A stretch of DNA of 6,209 bases from Bordetella parapertussis (GTDB taxonomy: Bacteria; Pseudomonadota; Gammaproteobacteria; Burkholderiales; Burkholderiaceae_C), in the NCBI GenBank assembly GCA_943328885.2, contig CALQBT020000179.1, forward strand, positions 1 through 6,209, in the 5' to 3' direction. Below, one piece after another: positions 1 to 6,209 of this stretch (positions are counted from its first letter, which is position 1; each line of letters begins with the position of its first letter). The translations under genes were made by a program, and so were the position numbers. The notes under the pieces were generated by a model, which ran no database searches, was not told the DNA's origin, and saw only the letters and a list, made by a program, of their open reading frames with translations.

Positions 1-51
1 GACGAGCGGCGATTGCCGCACAGCCAGTGTCCCTGGCGAGGCCGACCCCTT

Positions 52-1599
52 GTGACCTTGCGCAGCCAAGGTCCAGGCCGCCGGCTGGTGGCGGTGCTGC
101 TGTGCTTGCTGGCAGCGGCTGCGCCCGCGCAAGCGCTCGCGAACGACGCGACGTCGATCGCAGCGCTCGCGCAAGCGGCAAAGCCGGTGCCCTTGAGCTT
201 GAAGTTCATGGTCGAGCGCCTGCTCAGCAGCAATCGAACAGTGCTGTCCAAGCAGTACGAAGGCGAGATCGCTGCCACCGGGATAGACCGTGCCCAGGCG
301 GCGTTTCAGCCAGCGGCCACGGTGTCGGCGCAGAACGGGCGCTCGCTGACGCTGAACACGGTCGAAGAAAAGCTGGTTCGAAGCAATACCGACGTCTACG
401 ACAAATACGGTCAGGACTACAGCCTGGGCTTGAGCCAGTTGCTCGCCAGCGGCGCCAAGGTCGAGGGCAAGGTGACTTTGTCTCGCTTTGCCACCAACCT
501 TGTCAAGGACCAGATGTCGCCCGAGGGCCGCTACAACCGCAGCTACTACGGCGTCGGTGTGACGCAGCCGCTGGCCCGCGATGCGGGCACCCAGGTGACG
601 ATGGCGCGCCTGCGCCAGGCCGAACTTGACACGGCCGCGGCGCAACACGCCAACCGCGACACCGAAAGTTCAGTGGCCGCCGACGCCGTGCTGAGCTATT
701 TCGATTGGTCGCTGGCCCAGCAGCGGGTCGCGCTGGCGATGGAGAAGATCGCCATGGGCGAGCGATTGTTGGCGCTGGCGCGCAACCTGAGCCGTCTGGG
801 CAGGTTGCCGCAATCCGATGTCTGGGAGGTCGAGAACGCGCTGATCCGCTACCAGGCCTCGGTCAGCGAAGCCCGCCAGGCAGAGCTCGAGCGGGTCAAC
901 AAGATCCGCACCCTGTTGATGGCCACCGTCGACGACCTGCCCGATCTCTTGAAGGCCACCGAGGCGCTGCCCACGGTCAAGCTCGAGCCCTTGGAACTGC
1001 AGGACAGCCTGGCGTTGGCGCTGCAAAGGCGTGAGGACCTGCGCCTGCGCAAGACCCTGCTGCAACGCGAAGGCATCCAGGTCGCCTACGCGACCAACCA
1101 AGCGCTGCCCCGCATCGACCTGGTGGCCAGCTATGGCCTGAACGGCCTGTCAATGTCAGCCTATACGGCGTTTTCTCGCCCCGCGACCGCGCCGTTTTCA
1201 AGCTTCAGCGTGGGCCTTCAGATGAGCCTGCCGCTGGGCGAGAACAAGCAGGCTCGCGCCGATCTGGCGGCGGCACTGGTGCGGCAAAAAGATGCGTTGT
1301 TGGCCATCAAGGCGCTGGAAGTGTCGATTGCCAACGACGTCGAGACGAGCGCGGGTCTGCTGCAAAGCTCGGTGCAGCGTTGGACGCTGGGTCGCGAGAC
1401 CTTGCAGCGCGAGCAGCAGCAACTAGAGCTCGAACACAAGCGACTGGCCTCAGGACGAAGCGATTTCAGAGAGATCCTGACGCGCGAAGAGCGCGTCATC
1501 AATGCGCGCCTGGGCCTGATCGAGCAGCAAGTGGCGTATGCCAGGGCCGAGGCCTTGCTGCAAGCAGCCCAGGGCACTTTGATGGAGCGCTTCCGATGA
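52..1599 (+). CDS. TolC-family outer-membrane efflux/secretion channel protein
   Basis: This protein is expected to form a trimeric outer-membrane channel with a long periplasmic helical tunnel, serving as the exit duct for a tripartite export system. From the GTG at 52 it has 515 residues, normal for the family. The N-terminus is a good Sec signal peptide: an Arg pair (10-11), a Leu/Ala-rich core and an ALA|ND cleavage site after residue 30. Two outer-membrane-efflux-protein repeats follow (about 47-297 and 298-515). Each has beta-type stretches (for example YYGVGVTQPLA and FSVGLQMSLPLG) between long Ala/Gln/Leu-rich helices, and the second repeat opens with the family-like RREDLRLRK. The frame is open to the left edge, with a TTG at 13, so an upstream start is possible. 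GTG 52 is preferred because it puts the basic region and hydrophobic core at normal distances; only a weak purine-rich ribosome site (about 37-41) precedes it. The stop overlaps the next gene by four bases, indicating coupled expression with the adaptors. Confidence 0.92.
   Translation: MTLRSQGPGRRLVAVLLCLLAAAAPAQALANDATSIAALAQAAKPVPLSLKFMVERLLSSNRTVLSKQYEGEIAATGIDRAQAAFQPAATVSAQNGRSLTLNTVEEKLVRSNTDVYDKYGQDYSLGLSQLLASGAKVEGKVTLSRFATNLVKDQMSPEGRYNRSYYGVGVTQPLARDAGTQVTMARLRQAELDTAAAQHANRDTESSVAADAVLSYFDWSLAQQRVALAMEKIAMGERLLALARNLSRLGRLPQSDVWEVENALIRYQASVSEARQAELERVNKIRTLLMATVDDLPDLLKATEALPTVKLEPLELQDSLALALQRREDLRLRKTLLQREGIQVAYATNQALPRIDLVASYGLNGLSMSAYTAFSRPATAPFSSFSVGLQMSLPLGENKQARADLAAALVRQKDALLAIKALEVSIANDVETSAGLLQSSVQRWTLGRETLQREQQQLELEHKRLASGRSDFREILTREERVINARLGLIEQQVAYARAEALLQAAQGTLMERFR
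1584..1587 (+). promoter_or_regulatory. Ribosome binding site (GGAG) for the first adaptor gene
   Basis: GGAG lies eight bases before the ATG at 1596, inside the 3' end of the TolC-type gene. It decides the adaptor start: the same frame is open further upstream to 1380, but only the ATG at 1596 combines a Shine-Dalgarno match, the ATGA stop/start overlap and a following signal peptide. Confidence 0.7.
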
Positions 1600-2486
1600 C
1601 GCCGGGATCGCTGCGCCCCGGCAAGCCGGCCGCCGCCCACCGTCTGGTGTCCGCTCGACGCCTGCTGTCCGGTTGGATGATGGCCGGTCTGCTGGCGGCT
1701 ACGGCCACGGCCCAACCCTCGATGGTCGGCCTGACGCAGGCCTTGGGCGAGGCCAAGCTGGGCCTGACCACCACGGGCCGGGTGGAAGCGGTGCTGGTCA
1801 AGGAAGGCGACCGGGTGCGACGCGGCGACTTGTTGCTGCACCTGGACCGCTCGCTCGAAGAGTTGGAGGTCAGACGGCGTCAGGTCATGCTCGACGACAC
1901 CGCGCGACTGGAAGAGTTGCGCAGGCGCGAACTCACGCTGGGCGACCAAGTCGCCAATGCGCGCAAGCTGTTCGAGTCGGGCGGGATTTCACGCAAGCAA
2001 TTCGAGGACGAAGAGCTCGCCTGGCAATCCAATGTGGCCGAGCGCAAGACGCTGGAGTTCGGCAAGCGGCGCGAGAAGATAGAACTCGATCTGGCCCGTG
2101 AAAGCCATCAGCGGCGCCACCTGTATTCGCCGATCGACGGCGTGGTGACCAAGGTCGCGCTGCGCGTGGGTGAGAGCGCGGTGCCCAACGAGCCGGTGGT
2201 CAGCGTGGTCGATGTCAGCCGGGTCCGCTTCATGGGCACCTTCCCGGTGTCTTCATGGTCGCCGATCAAACCAGGCCACAGCGTGAGCATCCGGCTGGGG
2301 ATGGAGGGCAGGTCGGTGATCCGGCAGGCCAGGGTGATCTTCGTCTCGCCGGTGACGGACTCGGCCAGCGGATTGGTCGACATCATCGCCGAATTTGACA
2401 ACAAGGACGGCTCGGTGCGGCCCGGGATCTCGGGCCAGCTCCTGACGCCCGGCGCCCAAGGTCCCGGTCCGGCCGCCGCACGCTGA
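1596..2486 (+). CDS. HlyD/AcrA-type periplasmic adaptor (membrane fusion protein), short, secreted
   Basis: This 296-residue periplasmic adaptor probably docks on the TolC-type channel encoded just upstream. An Arg-rich N-terminus and hydrophobic core (about 20-39, ending ATA|Q) look like a cleavable signal peptide or a signal anchor; no lipobox cysteine is present. The first half of a biotinyl/lipoyl fold spans about 57-84 (GRVEAVLVKEGDRVRRGD). A charged alpha-helical hairpin follows at about 85-173, and the second lipoyl half is at about 176-212 (YSPIDGVVTKVALRVGE). A beta-barrel follows at about 221-290. The hairpin tip (121-137) reads NARKLFESGGISRKQF, matching the L-x6-S part of the TolC-contact motif known from AcrA, with Asn where Arg is usual. 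At under 300 residues it is shorter than RND adaptors and seems to lack most of a membrane-proximal domain. Its start overlaps the previous stop (ATGA). The lipoyl fold is structural here, not a site for cofactor attachment. Confidence 0.9.
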   Translation: MTPGSLRPGKPAAAHRLVSARRLLSGWMMAGLLAATATAQPSMVGLTQALGEAKLGLTTTGRVEAVLVKEGDRVRRGDLLLHLDRSLEELEVRRRQVMLDDTARLEELRRRELTLGDQVANARKLFESGGISRKQFEDEELAWQSNVAERKTLEFGKRREKIELDLARESHQRRHLYSPIDGVVTKVALRVGESAVPNEPVVSVVDVSRVRFMGTFPVSSWSPIKPGHSVSIRLGMEGRSVIRQARVIFVSPVTDSASGLVDIIAEFDNKDGSVRPGISGQLLTPGAQGPGPAAAR

Positions 2487-2490
2487 CAGG
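2486..2490 (+). promoter_or_regulatory. Weak ribosome binding site for the GAF-adaptor gene
   Basis: ACAGG sits six bases before the GTG at 2497 and begins on the last base of the preceding TGA stop. It is a modest match to the Shine-Dalgarno consensus. Together with the ten-base intergenic gap it supports GTG 2497 as the start and translational coupling to the upstream adaptor. An overlapping GTG at 2495 is in another frame. Confidence 0.45.
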
Positions 2491-2496
2491 TTCGGT

Positions 2497-4344
2497 GTGA
2501 ACGAAGACATCAAACTGCTGACCACACCGCGAGCCGACGGATCGACGTCCGGGCTGGCGGCGATGGGGCGCTTCGAGGGTTCGGCGCAGGAATTCTGGCC
2601 TCGCTACCTGTGGGCCGTGGGCCACGCCTTCGGCGCGCGGCGCGTGGTCCTGCTGGTGCGCGCAGCGGCTGCGGCCTGGCAGGCGCATGCCCAATGGCCG
2701 CTCGACAGCGTCGCGGCGCCGGCCGACCTCGACCAGCTGCTGCGTCTGGCCGACCAGGCGATGCTCGGGTCGGCGGCCTGCGCCGATGCGGTGTCGGCGC
2801 CAACCGCGGCGGCCGTGCAACTGGCTGCATCGCCGCTGGGCCCTTCGTCCGATGCGGTGCTGTTCGTGGCCAGCGACGGCCTGAGCCCCTGGACGACCTG
2901 GCAGACCCTGACCGAGCTCGCGGCCACTGTCCCACTGCACTACCAGTCGCACCTGTCGCAGGCCGATCCGCAGGCGGCCCAGCTCGGTGCCAACCGGCTG
3001 TTCGAGCTGTTGCGCCTGACCCAGCGGCTGAACCAGGAGCCCCGATTCCTGCAGATGGCGATGTCGCTGTGCAACGACCTGGCGGTGCGTTTCGCCTGCG
3101 ACCGGGTCTGCCTGGGCTGGGTCGACCAAGGCTATGTGCGGCTGACGGCGGTCAGTCATATCGAGAAATTCGACCGCAAGGCCAGTGCCGCCTACGACCT
3201 CGAGCTCGCGATGGAAGAGGCGCTGGCACAGGAGGTGGCGATCCGCTACCCTGAGCCGGTGGCGGTCCGGCAGGTCAACCGCGCCCACGAGCGCTATGCG
3301 CGACAACACGGCGTGGCGCAGCTGATGTCGGTGCCCTTGCGGCTCGACGACCGGGTGATCGGCGTGCTGGGGCTGGAGCGCCGCACTGACCACTTGAGCG
3401 AAGCCCAGGCCTGGGAGCTGGGCCTGATCACCCAGTCCTGCCTGCACCAGTTGCAGCAACTGCGCCAGCAGGAACGCTGGTTCGGCCAGCGCTGGCGGGA
3501 TGGCTTGCGCCAATGGCGCTCCAATTTTCTGGGGCCGAGCTACACGAACTGGAAACTGCTGGGCGCGGCCGGTCTGGCCTTGTTGCTGGCCTTGGTCCTG
3601 GTGCCTTGGCATTACCGGATTGACGCCGGTGTGGCTTTGCGGAGCAAGGATTTGCTGTTCATGCCCGCGCCGTTTGACGGTTTCTTGCGCCGGGTCCACG
3701 TCGAGGTCGGCGATGCGGTGACCAAGGATGCGGTGCTGGCCGAACTCGACACCCGCGACCTTTTGCTCGAGGAGTCAATGGCCGCCACCGAGGTCTCGCG
3801 CTACGGCCGTGAGGCCGAGAAGGCACTGGCCGCGCGCCAACTCGCCGAGATGCAGATCGCGCTGGCGCGCCAACAGCAGTCGGTCGCACGCGTCGAGCTG
3901 GTTCGTCACCAACTCGCCCACGCCCAACTCCGAGCGCCCTATGCCGGCATCGTGGTCGAAGGCGAGCTCAGGAAGACCTTGGGCTCGCCGGTGCGCAAGG
4001 GCGACCTGATGCTCAAGCTCGCGCAGCTCGACGACAACTACGTCGAGCTCGAGATCGACCAGGTCGACATCCACGAAGTGCGCCTGGGCACGCGCGGCGA
4101 ATTCGCCCTGGTCGGCCAGCCCGACCAGCGTTTTGCGCTGGTGATCGACCGCCTGGACCCGGCGTCCACCCAGCGCGAAGGCCGCAACGTCTACCTGGCC
4201 CGCGGCCGGGTGGAGTCGACCCCGCAAGCCTGGTGGCGGCCAGGAATGGGCGGCAGCGCCAAGCTCGAGGCCGGTGAACGGCGACTGATCTGGGTGCTGA
4301 CCCACCGCACCGTGCGTTTCCTGCGACAGGTGTTCTGGCTGTGA
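2497..4344 (+). CDS. GAF sensor - transmembrane - HlyD-type adaptor fusion protein
   Basis: This 615-residue inner-membrane protein joins a cytoplasmic sensor to a periplasmic adaptor. There is no signal peptide. Residues about 30-150 form an alpha/beta region I do not firmly recognise (possibly a second, degenerate GAF). Residues about 173-320 look like a GAF domain: a leading helix, CDRVCLGWVDQGYVRLTAVS, then the characteristic LMSVPLRLDDRVIGVLGLER at about 276-295. After a basic stretch (327-351), one membrane segment lies at about 362-380 (LLGAAGLALLLALVLVPW). The periplasmic part has lipoyl half 1 at about 390-420 (PAPFDGFLRRVHVEVGDAVT), a short coiled hairpin at about 421-477, lipoyl half 2 at about 478-512 (LRAPYAGIVVEGEL) and a beta-barrel up to about 592. 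It ends in a basic, aromatic tail (596-615). Unlike the upstream adaptor, the hairpin shows no TolC-tip motif. GAF domains bind small molecules, so ligand-controlled assembly is a reasonable inference, but the ligand is unknown. The GTG start follows the previous gene by ten bases, and the stop overlaps the protease gene. Confidence 0.88.
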   Translation: MNEDIKLLTTPRADGSTSGLAAMGRFEGSAQEFWPRYLWAVGHAFGARRVVLLVRAAAAAWQAHAQWPLDSVAAPADLDQLLRLADQAMLGSAACADAVSAPTAAAVQLAASPLGPSSDAVLFVASDGLSPWTTWQTLTELAATVPLHYQSHLSQADPQAAQLGANRLFELLRLTQRLNQEPRFLQMAMSLCNDLAVRFACDRVCLGWVDQGYVRLTAVSHIEKFDRKASAAYDLELAMEEALAQEVAIRYPEPVAVRQVNRAHERYARQHGVAQLMSVPLRLDDRVIGVLGLERRTDHLSEAQAWELGLITQSCLHQLQQLRQQERWFGQRWRDGLRQWRSNFLGPSYTNWKLLGAAGLALLLALVLVPWHYRIDAGVALRSKDLLFMPAPFDGFLRRVHVEVGDAVTKDAVLAELDTRDLLLEESMAATEVSRYGREAEKALAARQLAEMQIALARQQQSVARVELVRHQLAHAQLRAPYAGIVVEGELRKTLGSPVRKGDLMLKLAQLDDNYVELEIDQVDIHEVRLGTRGEFALVGQPDQRFALVIDRLDPASTQREGRNVYLARGRVESTPQAWWRPGMGGSAKLEAGERRLIWVLTHRTVRFLRQVFWL

Positions 4345-6209
4345 GCACCGACCACGCCCAGTCGCGCACTTTCAGCGAAGCCTGGCACCGGGTGGGTGGC
4401 GTGCGCGCGGCACTGCGCTCCAGCGTGCGTGCGCACCGGCAGATGTTCCATGGCGAACAATGGGTGGTGTTGCGCGACATCCTCAGCAACGACTGGTACC
4501 GGGTCACCGCCGAGGGCTACGCTTTTGTGTCGCGCCTGGCGATCGATCGAACGATCGACGAGGTCTGGGTCGAGACCCTCGAGCGCCATCCCGAGCTGGC
4601 GCTGACCCAGGAGGAGGTCGTCCAGCTGATCGGCCAGCTCAACCTGTCCAATCTTCTGCAGCACGACCGGTCGACATCAGGGGTGACCTTGTTCGAACGT
4701 TTTCGCAAGCGCCGCAACAAGGAGCGGCTGTCGCTGCTGATGGGGTTCCTGTCGCTGCGAATCCCGCTTTGGGACCCCGACCGCTTCCTGCAGCGAACCC
4801 AGCCGCTGACCGCCTGGGTGCTCGGCCCCTGGGGCCTGTCTGCCTACGCGTTGCTGATGCTGGCCGCGGGCTTGTCATTGATGCACAGCGCCGACAGCTT
4901 GTTCAGCCACACCCAGGGCGTGCTGGCACCGGGCAACCTGGTGCTGCTGTATGTCGGTTTCCTGATCGCCAAGCTGGTCCACGAGTGGGGCCATGCGGCG
5001 GTGTGCAGGCACTTCGGTGGCGAGGTGCATTCGGTGGGCGTGATGCTGCTGATGTTCGCGCCGCTGCCCTTCGTCGACGCCACCGCGAGCTGGGGTTTTC
5101 GAAGCCGCGGCCAGCGCTTGCTGGTGGGTTCGGCCGGCGTGCTGGCCGAGTTGGCGGTGGCCGCGGTGGCGGCCTGCGTCTGGGCCACCACCGCGCCCGG
5201 CGCGCTCAACGCACTGGCCTACAACGTGATCTTTGCGGCAAGCGTCTCGACCGCGCTGTTCAACCTCAACCCCTTGATGCGCTTCGACGGCTACCACATG
5301 CTGGTCGACGCCATCGACGTGCCCAACCTGTACCAGCGCTCGCGCGAGCAGCTGAAATACCTGGCCGAGCGCTTCATCCTGGGCTTGGCCGGCACCCAGC
5401 CCGCCGCCCGCAACCGGTCAGAGGTCTTGCTGCTGCCGCTGTACGGCGCCTTGAGCGTGGTGTATTGGTTGATGCTGATGTCGACCATCGTGTTCTTCAT
5501 CGCCCAGCAATACCTCGACTTCGGGGTCGCGCTGGCCTGGTTCATGGCCTTCACCGCGGTGGTGCTGCCGCTGTTCAAGCTGCTGCGCTACCTGGCGGTG
5601 AGCCCGCAGTTGGCGCAGCACCGCAGCCGCTCGGCGCTGATCAGCCTGGGTCTGCTGCTGCTCGTCGTCGGCGGGCTGGGCGGCGTGCCGGTGGCCGAAC
5701 ATGTCCGGGTGCCCGGTGTGGTCGAAGCCTTGCACCACCGCCAGCTCTACAGCGAGACCTCGGGTGAATTGGTCGAGTTGCTGGTCGAGCCGGGCTCGCA
5801 GGTCCAGGCGGGACAGCTGCTGCTGCGCATGGACAACCCGCAGCTGGAACGAGACCTGCAATCGCTGCAGATGCAGCTGCAGCAAATCGAAGCCCAGCAA
5901 CTGCGGGCGCTGGCGCTCACCCGCGCCGATCTGCAGCCACTGCAAGACCAGCGCCTGGCCTTGCTGGACAGCCTGGCCGAACTGCAACGCCAACGCGAGG
6001 CCTTGCGGGTGCGCGCGCCGATCGCCGGCATCTGGGGCGCTGCCGACATGGACATCGCGCGCGGGCGCTGGGTGGCCAGGGGGAGCCCGCTGGGGCTGGT
6101 GGTCGACGAGAGCGCCTGGCGTTTCGTGGCCGTGCTGCCCCAGGTGGCGACGCACCTGTTCGACGACCAGGTGCAGCAAGCCGAAGTCCGGCTCGCGGGA
6201 CAAGAGGGC
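4341..6209 (+). CDS. Site-2-protease (M50) with PqqD/RRE-like N-terminus and C-terminal HlyD-type adaptor, 3' partial
   Basis: This polytopic inner-membrane zinc protease is open for 623 codons with no stop before the right edge, so its C-terminus is missing. It starts at GTG 4341 inside a GTGA overlap with the previous stop. Residues about 33-108 resemble the PqqD/RiPP-recognition fold: a strand-rich start (WVVLRDILSNDWYRVTAEGY) and helices ending TQEEVVQLIGQLNLSNLL. Membrane segments begin at about 160. The zinc motif HEWGH is at 214-218 and the second active-site motif NPLMRFDG at 310-317, so both catalytic elements of the S2P family are intact. PLPFVDATASW (about 238-248) also fits this family. 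Further hydrophobic segments lie at about 367-416, with a last one at about 431-450. A lipoyl half (470-498, GELVELLVEPGSQVQAG), a coiled hairpin (499-556), lipoyl half 2 (557-590, VRAPIAGIWG) and the start of a beta-barrel follow, presumably in the periplasm. It resembles proteins annotated as putative peptide zinc metalloproteases. Substrate unknown. Confidence 0.9.
   Translation, partial: MSTDHAQSRTFSEAWHRVGGVRAALRSSVRAHRQMFHGEQWVVLRDILSNDWYRVTAEGYAFVSRLAIDRTIDEVWVETLERHPELALTQEEVVQLIGQLNLSNLLQHDRSTSGVTLFERFRKRRNKERLSLLMGFLSLRIPLWDPDRFLQRTQPLTAWVLGPWGLSAYALLMLAAGLSLMHSADSLFSHTQGVLAPGNLVLLYVGFLIAKLVHEWGHAAVCRHFGGEVHSVGVMLLMFAPLPFVDATASWGFRSRGQRLLVGSAGVLAELAVAAVAACVWATTAPGALNALAYNVIFAASVSTALFNLNPLMRFDGYHMLVDAIDVPNLYQRSREQLKYLAERFILGLAGTQPAARNRSEVLLLPLYGALSVVYWLMLMSTIVFFIAQQYLDFGVALAWFMAFTAVVLPLFKLLRYLAVSPQLAQHRSRSALISLGLLLLVVGGLGGVPVAEHVRVPGVVEALHHRQLYSETSGELVELLVEPGSQVQAGQLLLRMDNPQLERDLQSLQMQLQQIEAQQLRALALTRADLQPLQDQRLALLDSLAELQRQREALRVRAPIAGIWGAADMDIARGRWVARGSPLGLVVDESAWRFVAVLPQVATHLFDDQVQQAEVRLAGQEG

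Larger units (their letters stand above)
52..6209 (+). other. Single coupled operon for a TolC/adaptor/protease envelope system (both ends open)
   Basis: All four genes share one strand, with junctions of -4, +10 and -4 bases, and no gap large enough for a terminator or promoter. Coding density is effectively complete. Only about 50 bases precede the first start and they hold no convincing promoter. The last gene runs off the right edge, so further operon members may follow. The tight spacing suggests fixed stoichiometry and supports the view that channel, adaptors and protease form one complex. Confidence 0.85.

Noticed and set aside
1380..1595. N-terminal extension of the first adaptor, from an in-frame ATG at 1380.
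   Set aside because: It would overlap the TolC-type gene by over 200 bases, encode an Arg/Ala-rich non-signal sequence, and bury the signal peptide that follows the ATG at 1596.
1677..1716. Lipoprotein signal at the start of the first adaptor.
   Set aside because: The hydrophobic segment is followed by ATATAQPS with no cysteine, so no lipobox is present.
2383..3699. A 438-codon open frame on the complementary strand.
   Set aside because: It lies antisense to the two adaptor genes, its product is low-complexity (rich in Gln, Arg, His and Pro) with no recognisable domain, and such frames are expected opposite GC-rich coding DNA.
4540..4557. CGATCG repeated in a near-palindromic cluster.
   Set aside because: It lies in the RRE-like coding region and is explained by Ile-Asp-Arg codons; there is no T-run, spacing or second copy to suggest an operator or terminator.
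4460..5767. A 435-codon open frame on the + strand within the protease gene.
   Set aside because: It is a different frame of the M50 gene; its translation is Arg/Gly/Ala/Pro-rich without domains, whereas the 4341 frame contains HEWGH, NPxxxxDG, membrane segments and a lipoyl module.
5418..6203. A 261-codon open frame on the complementary strand.
   Set aside because: It is a Gln/His/Arg-rich shadow of the adaptor part of the protease gene, with no start context or domain.
1..6209. CRISPR array, tRNA/rRNA, insertion sequence, attachment site or riboswitch.
   Set aside because: Coding is continuous from the first gene to the right edge, no spaced direct repeats or terminal inverted repeats were seen, and no transposase or integrase motifs occur in any frame.

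Overview
This window is a densely packed, GC-rich (about two-thirds G+C by eye) stretch of bacterial chromosome. Four protein genes all lie on the + strand and fill almost the whole window. The high GC content, third-position G/C preference, frequent GTG starts and Gram-negative envelope proteins suggest a proteobacterium. A betaproteobacterium of the Burkholderiales would fit, but that placement is an impression and not a demonstrated assignment.

Layout: (1) 52-1599, a TolC-family outer-membrane channel protein with a signal peptide; its frame stays open to the left edge. (2) 1596-2486, a short HlyD/AcrA-type periplasmic adaptor with its own signal peptide and a recognisable TolC-contact hairpin tip. 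(3) 2497-4344, an unusual fusion: cytoplasmic GAF sensor region, one membrane segment, then a periplasmic HlyD-type adaptor. (4) 4341 to beyond 6209, a polytopic site-2-protease (M50) protein with a PqqD/RRE-like N-terminal domain and a C-terminal HlyD-type adaptor. It is cut by the right edge. Junctions are a 4-base ATGA overlap (1/2), a 10-base gap (2/3) and a 4-base GTGA overlap (3/4), so the genes almost certainly form one translationally coupled operon. No internal promoter, terminator, RNA gene, mobile element or CRISPR array is visible.

Taken together, the genes read as a trans-envelope machine. An outer-membrane channel is joined to three different lipoyl-hairpin adaptors. One is a free periplasmic protein, one is tethered to a cytoplasmic GAF sensor and one to an intramembrane zinc protease. 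What is missing is a conventional inner-membrane motor: no ABC, RND or MFS transporter is encoded in the window. The M50 protein occupies the place where a pump would be expected. The most interesting hypothesis is a protease-centred peptide/protein export or envelope-processing system, with the RRE-like domain recognising a substrate and the GAF domain gating assembly. The substrate and any ATPase, if they exist, lie outside the window.
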